From the NCBI GenBank assembly GCA_008802785.1, contig VUYT01000025.1, positions 124,001 to 188,000 of the forward strand: a stretch of 64,000 nucleotides of DNA, written 5' to 3'. The notes beneath the pieces were generated by a model. It worked only from the letters and a program-made list of their open reading frames with translations, was not told the DNA's origin and did not search any database. The position numbers were made by a program, and so were the translations under genes. This document shows, one piece after another, positions 24,803-35,500 of the stretch. How positions within the stretch are numbered: position 1 is the first letter of the stretch; each line of letters begins with the position of its first letter. This DNA comes from Symmetrospora coprosmae (Eukaryota; Basidiomycota; Cystobasidiomycetes; Symmetrosporaceae).

Positions 24803-27781
24803 ATGGAACGCTCCACCGAACTCAAGCTCCAGGACGAGGGGAAGCTCCTTTGCACCGAGACTCTCGCTAGCAGGCAGAAAAACATCGACGATGCTGTTGT
24901 CCAGCTCTCACGCCCATGCGCAACCCTGCGCAGCCACCTCCTCACCGCTCCCCTCGACCGGCTCGCCAATCCTGCCGACCGCTCGTCCAGGGTCCCCTTC
25001 CCCCTCGCACCGCTGGCCGAGCCAGGCAGCTACGAGCACTACACCCATCTCAAAGCCCGTCTCAGCGCCAACCAGATCAACGAGTACGTGCAGAACATCG
25101 ATTCTCGGTGCCGCACCGCTCTCGCCTGGTACCGCGCGTTCGTCAACGACGGCGACCCAGGGCAGTACCTCGAATACAGCCTCGCAGACGTCAAGCTGGT
25201 CATCCCTGAGACAACGGACCACGAGGAGCTGCCCGAGGATCTCCATCTCTCGGAGGGGGACGCTCTCTTTGGCCCGTTTACGAAGGCCAGGGTCGCCTTC
25301 GGAAACTTTGCCATCCAGAACATGTGGAGCGACAGCATGACGCCGCACACGCCCGTCCTCCTCTTCTTCGAGGATCCGCAGTACCAGCAGCACTTCGTCC
25401 TTACCGCATATACGCTGCCTGGTTCGATGGCTGCAACGGCCAAGCGCAGGAGGGACGAGGGCGAGCTAGGCTATCTCGACAAGGGCAAGGGCAAGGAGAA
25501 GGAGGAGCCTGCGCGCGATATCGTGCTTGATCTGAAGGACGAGAAGGAAGAAGAGGCTGCAGAGAAGGCTAGGGACAAGGGGTACGCCAAAGACATCTAC
25601 GTCCGCGTCTCGGCAGACGTCTACCGAAGCAACAGCAGCTTCAGAGAGGTCTGGCGCTCCACCTCAATGACACCCGGCAAGCTCCTCAGAGCAAAGGGTC
25701 TGGTCATCCGGATCGCGCGCCTCGACACGCTCTTCTTCTCGGAGTACAACCTATCGCTGCTGCCGAAACTCTCGCCTGCCAAGCAGGATGCGCTCCTCCG
25801 TCCCGCCGACTTTGCTGCCAAAGTAGAGAAGGAGCATCTGAGCAATGCAGAGTTCGGCACCTTCAAGGAAGCAGTGCAGCATTGCACGCGAGAGCAACTC
25901 GCGCCTCAACAGCTGCGCTACGCTTTCAACTATGTCGCATTTGTCGTCATGCGCAGTCTCGGCAGCAGCGACTACAGCTTTCTCGCGCTCGGCGGCCCGC
26001 CTGGTACGGGCAAGACGAGGACAATGTGTCAAGCCATCATCTACAGCCGGCAGCCCGTCATCCTCGAGTACGTCGTCCAGTATCTGCAGTCGGCTCAACA
26101 GATCTCGACAGCCACCCCCGTCGCGAGCATCGTAGCCCTCGCGCTCAAGCAGCGCGTTGTCTATATGGCGCCCACCAACGAGGCAGTCGATGAAGGGCTG
26201 GCGACGCTCAGGGAGATGCTCGCAGCGCTTCCGCTCGCCATCTCGCGACATCTCAAAGGCGTGCGCGTCTCCAAGTTCGACCGGGCGCAGAGGAAGCCCG
26301 AGCATATCCGGCACCATGCTACCTATGCTGCAGCCGAGTTGCTCCTTCCGGAATGGAAGACAGAGATAGAGAGGATTGCGAGCCAGCAAGGCGTGCGGCG
26401 CAGGCTGCTGCAGGAGTGTTGGGACCAGTACCAGAACAAGAAGATCACTCAAGAGCAGCTCACCCAAGAGAGGGTGTACATCGATGAACAACATCCGAAG
26501 GACGAGGAGAAGGCCAAGGCTATGAACCAGCGCAAGATGAAGCTGGAGAACAACCTGCCCTGGCTTCAGTCTGTCGTCGACGATCCTGCCAGCTTCGGCA
26601 GCGCCGATCTCACTGGCAGCAGGAAGCGCTTCACCAAGAGCGTTTCGGCGTTGCTCGACCAGGCCGTTGTCGACCTCGTCATCTCCGATCCCAAGGTCGT
26701 CTGCTTCATGACCACGGGGTATCCAACGCCCTACAACCAAGCTGCTGTGGACGCCCTCCTTCGAGCCATTGTCGTTCTGGACGAGGCGTCGCAGGTCCAG
26801 GCGAGTGACCTGGTGCGTGTGCTGCTCGACAGCATTGGGCTGGTAGCGTGCGGAGATGCCAAGCAGCTGGGTGCAGTCATCAAGGGAGCGGACGAGGGCA
26901 CGCTGGATCTCCGCTTCAACCTCATGGACAAGCTCGCCGACCACACGCTTTGGCTCACGCTATGCTTCCGCCTTCCCGGCGTCATCACAACCTTCCTCGA
27001 CGCGCATCGCTACAACCAGACGCGCCTACACTCGCCGACGGGGCAGAACATCCTGCGCTGGTCGCCTTTCCACGCGCTGGAGCTCTTTCAGCCGGTGATT
27101 GTGCTCGACGTCGCGGGAACGATGAGGTCCGCAGAGGGGACGAGCAAGTACAATGCAGAAGAGGCAGGCACCATTCGCAACTATCTCTTTCACTACCATC
27201 GAGCGGCTGCGGGTGCGCGGCAAGAGCCCATCGACGTTCGCGTCATTACGCCATATTCCGCCCAGGTGGAAGAGCTCAAGGCGACCTGCAAGCTGTTCTC
27301 CGGTTGCTCGAGCTTCAAGTCATTCCAGATTGGGACGATAGAGACGGCACAGGGCTCCACCACCGACCTCTGCATTGTCTCGTTGGTCGCCGCACGGAAC
27401 AGCGAGGGCGGCCTGCCCAATACCACTTTTATCGACGAGAAGAAGCTCACCGTCGCCATCTCTCGCTGCCGCTTCAACCTCGTCCTCGTCTGCGACGTGC
27501 GGTCGCTTCAGGAGGCCAACACTGGCGCCAATCTGCTCCTCGCCTCCATCCTGACGGAGCCCCGCTTTCCCCATCTCGAATCCCGCCCGTCGGACATGCG
27601 GTCAGCAGCCATCAAGCGTGTCAACGCCAATCTGGTGCAGGTCGACAAGCCGAGCCAGTGCACTGCTCCAGCAGCTGGACTCGAGTGGCTTGCCAAGGGC
27701 GAGTCGTCGGACGGGACAAAGACGAAGGAGCGCATTGACGCGCGGATTGCAGAGCTCACTGCATGCCTGGCTGTACTCTAG
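24803..27781 (+). CDS. UPF1-like SF1 RNA/DNA helicase, intronless
   Basis: One uninterrupted frame of 992 aa. The frame also opens at a GTG 18 nt upstream, but ATG 24803 is the first methionine. Residues 1-390 are not recognised and include a Lys/Glu-rich insert. The helicase core is complete: Walker A GGPPGTGKT (about 398), motif Ia VYMAPTNEAVDEG, motif II LDEASQ (about 660), motif III ACGDAKQLGAV, motif IV LCFRLPGVITTFLDAHRYN, then DVRVITPYSAQVEEL, motif V IGTIETAQGSTTDLCIVSLV and motif VI VAISRCRFNLVL. This is the AAA_11/AAA_12 pattern of UPF1/SEN1-type helicases. Absence of introns over 3 kb contrasts with neighbours. It is the second hairpin-headed gene of the cluster. Substrate unknown. 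Confidence 0.85.
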   Translation: MERSTELKLQDEGKLLCTETLASRQKNIDDAVVQLSRPCATLRSHLLTAPLDRLANPADRSSRVPFPLAPLAEPGSYEHYTHLKARLSANQINEYVQNIDSRCRTALAWYRAFVNDGDPGQYLEYSLADVKLVIPETTDHEELPEDLHLSEGDALFGPFTKARVAFGNFAIQNMWSDSMTPHTPVLLFFEDPQYQQHFVLTAYTLPGSMAATAKRRRDEGELGYLDKGKGKEKEEPARDIVLDLKDEKEEEAAEKARDKGYAKDIYVRVSADVYRSNSSFREVWRSTSMTPGKLLRAKGLVIRIARLDTLFFSEYNLSLLPKLSPAKQDALLRPADFAAKVEKEHLSNAEFGTFKEAVQHCTREQLAPQQLRYAFNYVAFVVMRSLGSSDYSFLALGGPPGTGKTRTMCQAIIYSRQPVILEYVVQYLQSAQQISTATPVASIVALALKQRVVYMAPTNEAVDEGLATLREMLAALPLAISRHLKGVRVSKFDRAQRKPEHIRHHATYAAAELLLPEWKTEIERIASQQGVRRRLLQECWDQYQNKKITQEQLTQERVYIDEQHPKDEEKAKAMNQRKMKLENNLPWLQSVVDDPASFGSADLTGSRKRFTKSVSALLDQAVVDLVISDPKVVCFMTTGYPTPYNQAAVDALLRAIVVLDEASQVQASDLVRVLLDSIGLVACGDAKQLGAVIKGADEGTLDLRFNLMDKLADHTLWLTLCFRLPGVITTFLDAHRYNQTRLHSPTGQNILRWSPFHALELFQPVIVLDVAGTMRSAEGTSKYNAEEAGTIRNYLFHYHRAAAGARQEPIDVRVITPYSAQVEELKATCKLFSGCSSFKSFQIGTIETAQGSTTDLCIVSLVAARNSEGGLPNTTFIDEKKLTVAISRCRFNLVLVCDVRSLQEANTGANLLLASILTEPRFPHLESRPSDMRSAAIKRVNANLVQVDKPSQCTAPAAGLEWLAKGESSDGTKTKERIDARIAELTACLAVL

Positions 27782-28149
27782 CTGAAAACATGCAGACGTG
27801 CAATACAGGATACATGGTTGTCGGTCTGCTGATGTTCGTGTGCTAACGTCTCGCGTTGTCGCTTTCTCCGTGTCCGCTTGGGCACGGTGGCGGCGCGTGC
27901 GAGGCGCCCGAGACCGCTTCTCCCCTTTCCCCCCCCCCCCAGCACACCACCACCACTACAGCAGCAGCAGCTGCAGCGCAGCAACAGATAGCTCGAATAG
28001 AGCAACAGGCAGATGTGAGTAGCACTGCTGCTCCTTGCTGCGCGCTGCCGGCTCTACAGCGCTCTCTGTGCTTGTGGCTGACCCCGTCGCGCGCGTCATC
28101 CACCCACCCTCGCTGCCCTCCACATACGGCTCACAACAAACGACGGCAC

Positions 28150-28172
28150 CACACACACACACACACACACAC
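28150..28172. repeat. (CA)n microsatellite
   Basis: About 23 bp of CA repeats, 15 bp upstream of hairpin copy 3. Confidence 0.9.
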
Positions 28173-28187
28173 TACAAAGTGAGACCA

Positions 28188-28212
28188 GATCTGATACAGA
28201 TCGGTCGAGCTA
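28188..28212 (+). promoter_or_regulatory. cluster hairpin element, copy 3
   Basis: Arms GATCTG / CAGATC around loop ATA, then spacer GGTCGAG and CTA. A 25-bp block including the hairpin is identical to copy 4. It lies 250 nt upstream of ATG 28463. Confidence 0.75.
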
Positions 28213-28462
28213 CATCCTCCTCTACGAGCTCGCCTCGTCTTCAGACGCGCTCTGGAAGCTGCCGCCTCCGACCCGCCGCCGCCCTCTCGAGGGGAAAAAG
28301 TACGGGCGCGACACCTTGGTCGCCCGAGCAGATACGGCTTCAGCACCTAGCTAGATAGGTTCGCACGGGTGTTAGCTTCCCATCGGTGCTGGCCACGGTC
28401 GTCTTCTTCATACTTCACTCTCCACTTTCTTCTCTCGGTCCCGCTCTCCCGCGCCACCCAAA

Positions 28463-31400
28463 ATGATTGCCAGTCGGTCAACACGCACGACGCGACAGCG
28501 GGCACCAGCAGCAGCGACCACTGCTGCACCCTTCAGCCTCGACGGCGACGCTACCGCCATTGCTGCTGCTGCTGTTGTTGCTCCTGTGCCTCATGCGCCC
28601 TCGGCCCCGACGACGGCTCCAAGTACGGACGCAAGCTCGTCCTCGTCCGACGGGATGCAGTGCGACCCGGAGGAAGGCCCTCGCCTATCGGCCAAGGAGA
28701 AGGGGAAAGGACGCGACCCCGCTGCGAATGACGAGCCTGTCGCAGCAGCAGCTCCAGTGACAGCCGGCGGCTCGAGCAACCCGCGTCCCACCCCTCGCCC
28801 TCCGCGCCGCGCGACAAAGTGTAACGCATGCTATAAGCCGATAACAGAGGGACAGAAGCAGTACGAGGCAAAGCATCGTATGAGTGGCACTTTGTTCCGC
28901 TTCGCCGATGAGAGCAGCGCACTGACGAGCTTTGTTCCATCCCAGTTGCCTGCTACCACGCCCGGAAAATCGTCAGCGACTGCAAGTTCGACGTCGCCGT
29001 GTCTCGGCAGATAGGCGACAACCCGGAAGACGTGCTGCTGTTCTGCAAAGAGCTCGTCGCCTCCATCTGCCGCGAGTCGAGCTTCAAGGTTCCCGAGGAG
29101 GCTCCGCCCGTCCCCGCCGCTGCTCCCAACCCCCAGCCTGTACATGCGTCACAGGGCAGTCTCCGCTTCGCCGACTCTCGCATTCTCGAGAATGTCGACT
29201 TCTTCCAGAACGTCTTTTCGACGGCGCAGGTCTGGCAGCACTTTGTCGGAGACCTGCGGCACGATGCCGAGCTGCAGCGCAAGCTGGTCGTCAGGCTCCT
29301 GCAAGAGATCGGACAAGTCTTTGCAGAGTACACCAAGTACATGCCCGACGTCCAACTCTACTCGACTTCTGCCCACCTGGTCGGCCTCCTCCGCTGGCTG
29401 GCGAAGGGCACGTCCGACCTGTGCAATCAGCTACACGGGGAGGAGCTTCTAGATGCAGCGGAGCTCTTCTGGAAAGAAGCGAGCATCAAGAAAATCATGC
29501 TAGACATGACGAGGCACAGCCTATGGCAGGTGGAGGAGGGCGACCTCGGCCTGTGGGAGGAGCCCGTCGTCAAGCGCACGTCCCTCACACCGGAAGCCTT
29601 CATGGAGGCCGCGGACCGCCTGGAAGCGTTGATCTTTGGCAGCGCTACACCCTATTCGGACAATGCCGTCAAAATCTACGGCATCCTCGCCACCGTCAAC
29701 GCCCGCACGCGCGCGTACGACGAGCGTCCGCTCTCCCACAGCACCCTCAAAGTCCGCCGGACGGTCAAGAGAGAGAAGGCGGGGGCAGAGAACGCTGCGG
29801 GTGCAGGAGACAATGCCGAAGGAGGAGCTGCAGGCCAGACGCTTGCCGAAGGCGAGATGGACAGCAAGAAGAAGGGGAAGGAGGGGAAGGACACGAAGAA
29901 GCCCGAGAAGCCGGTCTCCAAGCTCTGCGACTTTCCCAAGCCCGGGCCGAGTGCGCCGTTCAACCCCGAAGTAGCAGCTCGAGCTGCAGAAGCAGCAAAG
30001 GCAGAGGCAGCGGCAGCGGCAGAGTCCAAGGCGCCGAAGAAGGCGGCAGCACCTTCGCGAAAGCGCAAAGCTGCTTCTAGTGCAGGCTCGGCCAACGCCA
30101 AGAAGAAGCGCGGAGAAGGGCAGGGCAATGCCAAAGCCACCGCTTCCACCTCAAGCAAGAAGAGAGCTCGCCCAGCTTCCAGCACAGACCGCGACGAGGA
30201 GGACCCGGAATGGGAGGATCAAGTTGAGCAGGAGGACGACGCCCAACCTGTAAAGAAAAAAGGGACGGCCAAGCTGTCACAGCCGGGCCCGGCGCCTCCC
30301 AGAGCCGCGAGAGCAACCAGAGCGGCCGCCTCGAAGAAGGTGTGTATCTTGTGCTGCTCCTGCTGCTGCCTCGCCAGAAGCGCGATCACGCTGACACCTC
30401 ACTGCAGTCATACGCAGAGCCGGTGGACGAGGACGCCCCCAACGGATCGACGCCCAAGAAGCAGCGTCTCGAGCCCGCAGTGCATCCGCTGCAGAACCTC
30501 TCTCCGAATAAAGCGTCATCGCCCCGACGAGGCGCTCTATCGCCCTTCCTCTCCGGAAGCTCGGTCCGAGCGAATCTGGCGCCCAAGGCAGCAGGCACGG
30601 CGGCTCCAGGGACCAGTTCTGCACCCACAGCAAGCACGCCTCGCGTGGCGCCAGGTGTGCCAACTGTCCCGGCAGAGACGTCCGCCGGTCCTCACCCTGC
30701 GCCTCCAACTCCTGCGCAACTGCCGCTGGCCGCGATGACCAGCTCGATGAACCTGACGGCCTCGGCATGCCGCGCGGATGCGCCCTCTCTAGCAGCACCA
30801 GCACCAGCATCAACACCAGCACCGGCAGCATCAGCAGCACCAGCAGCACCGGCAGCAGCATCGGCAGCAGCAGCAGCAGCCCCAACACCAGCACCGGCAG
30901 CATCAGCAGCACCAGCATCTGCAGCAGCTGCGGCTACGAGGGTTCAGTCAGCACCAGCCACAGTCACTCCATCGACAGCGGCATCTGTTGCAGCAACTGA
31001 CGGTGCCAAGGGCGGACGTCCATTGCGCGCGCGAGTCGCCGCCGGAGGGACAGGGTCAGCAGGCACAACGGGGCGCACGCCTCGACAGTCAGACAGCACC
31101 GCAGCAACCAGCGCCGGCGTACCTGCACCAGCCAAGACTGTGCCCGTCGAGGGAAGCGGAGAAGACGCGCAGGCGCCGGACGAGATGCAGGTCGTCCACA
31201 AAGTGAGTCGGCTTCGATACGGCTCCGACAGTCACCAGCTTACTTTGCTGAGGGCGCAAACCCTAGATTTACCTTTCCAAAAAGTCGAAGAAACTTCGTG
31301 ACGCCGTTACAGGCACGCCGAACATGGTCCTGACAGAGGACGTCCGCGCGGCCGACTTCCACGCACTCGATACTACGACGGCGCCTGCCAACTGTATCCA

Positions 31401-31927
31401 ATCCATCATCAGCGGCATCAATGTGATTAGCGAGGAGTGCCTCGCCGACTGGATCGCCCATAAGCGAGGTGGGCTGTGCATCGTTCCTGACTCTCTTGCG
31501 CAGCTTACTGATACCGCTCGCACATGCAGACAAGCCGAGGGACGAGCGCATTAGCACTCCTGCGTACAAGACGAAGTGCGGCTGCGGGCTGCGCGACGCT
31601 GCACTCAATCACGCGGAGAACCCGAGCTTTTTGGCGGGAAGGAGCTTCGCTCTGGACGACGCCGTCATCGGCACAGGCGAGGAGAAGAAAAGGCTTGCCG
31701 ACAGCATCAGAAGCTACATTGTAGCCGCTGGCGGTACTCTGGCCAAGTCAAGCAGTTCAAAGGTGAGCGAGCGAGCTGTCTTGGTCATGCCTGACGCTCG
31801 CGGCGGCTAAGGTCAAGATGGCGTCCACGGCCAGGTCGAAACCGTGTACAGGGACATACCTCCCACCAAGGGTGCGAGCATCCATCTAGATGCACTGATG
31901 AAAATGCTCTGGGCACAGAAAGCATGA
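28463..31927 (+). CDS. PARP-type zinc finger and tandem BRCT protein
   Basis: Exons 28463-28877, 28946-30339, 30408-31202, 31267-31468, 31530-31762 and 31835-31927 give 1,043 aa. Near residue 120 a CCHC finger of PARP type is formed across the first intron: C120-x2-C123 ... H138-x2-C141 (KCNACYKPI ... KHLACY). Residues about 155-360 form an unrecognised helical domain. A long Lys/Ala/Ser-rich linker follows, including Ala-Pro repeats coded by near-duplicate (GCA)-rich DNA at 30790-30925. The C-terminus has two BRCT-like folds: about 869-935 (GINVISEECLADWIAHKR) and about 955-1043 (SFLAGRSFALDD ... RSYIVAAGGTLAKS). The last intron is placed at 31763-31834 because that yields a complete second BRCT end. 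Inference: a nuclear protein recognising DNA breaks or flaps. Confidence 0.75.
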
Positions 31928-32013
31928 GGGCATACACAGACGATCTCCTTCTATCACACCGCAGAAGCATTAGCATGTATCAGTGACTTCCCACTCTCTT
32001 CGCAGCTTCCTTT

Positions 32014-32070
32014 TTCTTCTTCTTCTTCTTCTTCTTCTTCTTCTTCTTCTTCTTCTTCTTCTTCTTCTTT
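32014..32070. repeat. (TTC)n microsatellite
   Basis: About 57 bp of TTC trinucleotides between the BRCT gene and the XPG-Fanzor gene. Confidence 0.95.
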
Positions 32071-32419
32071 CTAGCCCGACGGCTTCGTCATCGCCTAGAT
32101 TGTGATGCTACCCCTTTGTTTGTTCCGCGAAGCTTTGGACGCGGAGTTAGCTAGCGTCGCCCCTGCAAATTTCGATGCGCTCTGCACACCGGAGGTTGGT
32201 CTCTCTTGCCCCAATTGACTCTCCCTCTTTCGCAGACGAGTATCTGCACGCCCATCAAGGAGTTGTAAGTGCTGTGCTCTGCCTGGCTGCTCTCCCTGCC
32301 CGTCAGCCCGCGCCCCGGCCCTGAGGCTGACCCTCTGCCCTTCCAATCCCCCTTTCTCCATGCAAACGACAACGACCTCGACGAATGTGCCTACGCACAC
32401 ACAATCTCAGTGACGACCA

Positions 32420-32445
32420 GATCTGATACAGATCGGTCGCGCTAG
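32420..32445 (+). promoter_or_regulatory. cluster hairpin element, copy 4
   Basis: Arms GATCTG / CAGATC around loop ATA, then spacer GGTCGCG and CTAG. It lies 76 nt upstream of ATG 32522. Nearly identical to copy 3 over 36 bp (two differences). Confidence 0.75.
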
Positions 32446-32521
32446 ATCCACAGCCCTCTTCAACCTCGCACGCCTGCGCCCGTTCTCTGCCGAGGACGGG
32501 CCGCAGAGACAGCACTCCGCC

Positions 32522-35500
32522 ATGGGCATCACCAAGGGCCATCCCTTCAAGCAGGATGCGCAGAGACGGTTAGGCAGCCACCGTCGTAATCCTGCCTATG
32601 CGAAGGACAGCTTCCCCGACATTGAGACCACCCACGAGCACGTCCGGAGTGCCCTCGCCCGCGCTAAGGAAGGCGCGTCCAGCGCGAACCAGCATCTCGG
32701 TAAGCCGGGCAGCCCCTGCAGCAGCAGCACTGACGTACAGCACTAGCTCTAATGCAGAGTTTGCTTCTGACCTGCACGCAGCTGTTGTTGTCGATGTCAA
32801 CGGCCACTTCGGTCATCTCCGGCACTCGCTCGCCGGGGAGATCTTCGAACGCCATGTGCGAGAAGCCTTCTACAGCAGCAGCGCCGACTTCGACGCGCCT
32901 ACCATCATCGCCGAAGCTTGTCAAGAGTACTCGGAACAGTTCGGTGCGCGTGTGCAGTGGCTCGACGACTCGCTCCGAAGAGGCGAGCGGCCTTTCCTGG
33001 GAGAGCAGGACAAGGTCGTACGTGTGCACGACTGCGGCAAATATGGACACCCACAGAGCGCTCATATCTGTCTACTGCTCCCACACAGACCTACTTCATC
33101 GACAATGCCCGCATCACCACTGGAGCCAAGCTCGCCGAGGCGCTGCTGCGCAAGAAGAAGACCGGGAAGGATGGTGCCGTATTCGACGCCGTTATGGAAG
33201 AGCTTGTCGCTCTACGATACGATCCACCGACGGAGCCGACAGCGCGAGTCAAGCGATGGAAACGCGTCAAGTATCTTCTCTCGCTGGTGCGACAGCACGC
33301 CTCGGCCCGGGCTGTCCTCTCCTTGTCGGCGCCGGAAGAGGCCGAGTCCATTTCAGAGGTTGCCCTCGGTCTGCCAAACCACCCTTCGACTCTTCTAAAG
33401 CGCGAAGACGTTGCCGATGCGTACGCTCGCACCAACCCTCAGCTCTGCCACGTCGCCGCCATGCACCAGTCCGTTCTCGTAGCATGCGCCGACGAAGCCG
33501 ACCTGTCGATCTACCGCTGGGCAGCCGTGGCTCGCACAACTCACACTGTCGTGGTGCTGAGCCCGGATAGCGACTTTAACTTCCTCCCGCGTCCCGAGGA
33601 GGTGCGGTACACGGTGGGCTATCGCAAGTGGTCAGGCGGCGCGCGGGGACGACCGTACGTCCTCACGGACAACCGGTCGCTGCATGACTTCCTGCCAGGC
33701 AAGCCATGGAGCACACCTGGGGAAGCGCGCAAAGCGGCTCTCATTGTCGGCCACGACTATCACCCCGGAGGTCTGAAGGGCCTCGGATTCTGGCGGCTGC
33801 AGAGGGATCCCGCCCTCCTTGCAGGTGTAAGTCGAGATGCCCACTGCACACTCGAACGATGCTGATTATATGCCTGTCTCGTTGTATCACAGCCGAGCTG
33901 GGAACCCACCATTGCTCGCCTGCGCGTGCTGGCTGCCCCTCCAGGTGCTCCGCGCATCTGGGGCCTAGCTCTCAAGGAGCTCCTGGATCATTTGACCGAC
34001 ATGCAGCATGCGCTCGACGTGCTCAATACATACTATCACCCTCCGGAGAAGTACGCGACAGCGGCGCAGCTCGACAGGCCAGCTCCAACGGTCACCATCC
34101 CGGCAGAAGGCACGCTGCCCACTCAGCATCCACGCCTCACGTTCCGCTTCAGGGCTAAGCGGCAGGGGCCGCGCCAGCAGACGGTCACGAGCGACAAAAT
34201 TGCAGTCGATGCGGCCAGTCAAGCGGCCAGTCGCCGTCCTGCCCGATGCCGGAATGAGCACATCCATGGCGCGCGCAACTCGCATCGCGCGTTTGCACCC
34301 GCTCACATGGTGCACACAGAGGCGCCGCTGCTCAACCTCCGCCGCCCGCATCACCGTCCACCCTTCGACCCGGCGATTGATGGCTTCACACTGGAGGATG
34401 ATCATGAGTCTCGCCGCGAGAGACAGTCCCTCTACGAGGGCATGGCGGGCCAGGCAACGCCGGCAGCGGCAGCAGCAGCAGCGGCGGCAGCAGGAACGAC
34501 AGCAGCGGACGCAGCAGCAGCAGAGATGGCAGCAGCAGCAGCAGCAGCAGCAGCAGGCGTAGCAGAGCACGTCCAAGAAGGAGCTGCTCTAGAGGAAGAG
34601 GAAGACGAAGAGGATGAAGAGCTGGAGCCGGCCAGCAGCTCGGACATTTCCGGCGGCATGTACCAGAACCACGTCAGCAAGCGAGACATCCGCAAGGCCG
34701 TCCGCGCTTTCAACGAGTATCACGTCGGACGCAACAATCCTCTCATCCCTCTGATCCAGCTCGTCGTCTTCAGCAAGCGCGAAATGATAGCGACCTTGAA
34801 CGAAGCCATGCGGTGCTACGCAAGGGAGCTCTGCCTGCCCGAAACCGGCGACATCGGAAAAGTGCGCTTCTGCTCATCTCCCAAAGATGCGAGGGCCCCA
34901 GTGCGCCAGCTGGTCCAGTTGTTCTTTGCGCGCCCGCCGGTCAGCGCAGAGACAGTCGAGAGGATAACGATGGAGCAGCTCATCGACGGATGGGTCGCAC
35001 GCTTCACTCCGAAGGACGGGGACAAGGACGCATGCAGGGCTCGGATCACTAGCTACATGGCAGATCATCCACCAGCACCTCTTGTGCTCGAGCGCTACCT
35101 GACGCGCTCCTACAGCGACGAGTCCATCAACGCCGACCACGGCGATCCCTGTCTTCTTCACATCGCGTCAGTCTTCCTCGACGGCAAGGGGTCGCTTTAC
35201 CCCGACCTCCCCGGAGAGAAGGACAAATGGGTCGGAGAGGTAATGCAGATTGGCGTGCACCAGAAGCGGATGAGGTCGCAGGCAGCGCTCAAGCAGTGGC
35301 TCAAAAGCGAGCTGTCGTGGATGTGCGGCAAGGATCTGGCCGCACAGGCATTGCCAATACTCTGGGACGCCCAGCACCCCGCGGTCGCCGACGAGGACTG
35401 GATTAGCACAGTCCACGGTCGTCTCGGTACCACGCCAGACACCGCTGGCACACTGCATGCCTTTTTGGAGCTGTTCAGGGATCATCACTCCTTCCTGCCG

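Larger units (their letters stand above)
27782..28462. promoter_or_regulatory. intergenic region between helicase and BRCT gene
   Basis: 681 bp. It holds a C12 run near 27931-27942, a (CA)n tract at 28150-28172, hairpin copy 3, and about 250 bp of leader before ATG 28463. A possible leader intron starts with GTGAGT at 28015. No coding exon is supported. Confidence 0.45.
31928..32521. promoter_or_regulatory. intergenic region before the XPG-Fanzor gene
   Basis: 594 bp with a (TTC)n tract and hairpin copy 4. No coding exon is supported; short ORFs lack conserved sequence. Confidence 0.45.

Noticed and set aside
28188-28212. Hairpin element as a tRNA gene fragment
   Set aside because: It superficially resembles a T-arm, but the GGTTCGANTCC box and a matching acceptor stem are absent.
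33965-34576. 203-aa minus-strand Cys-rich ORF
   Set aside because: Complement of the polyalanine-coding GCA repeats in the fusion gene.
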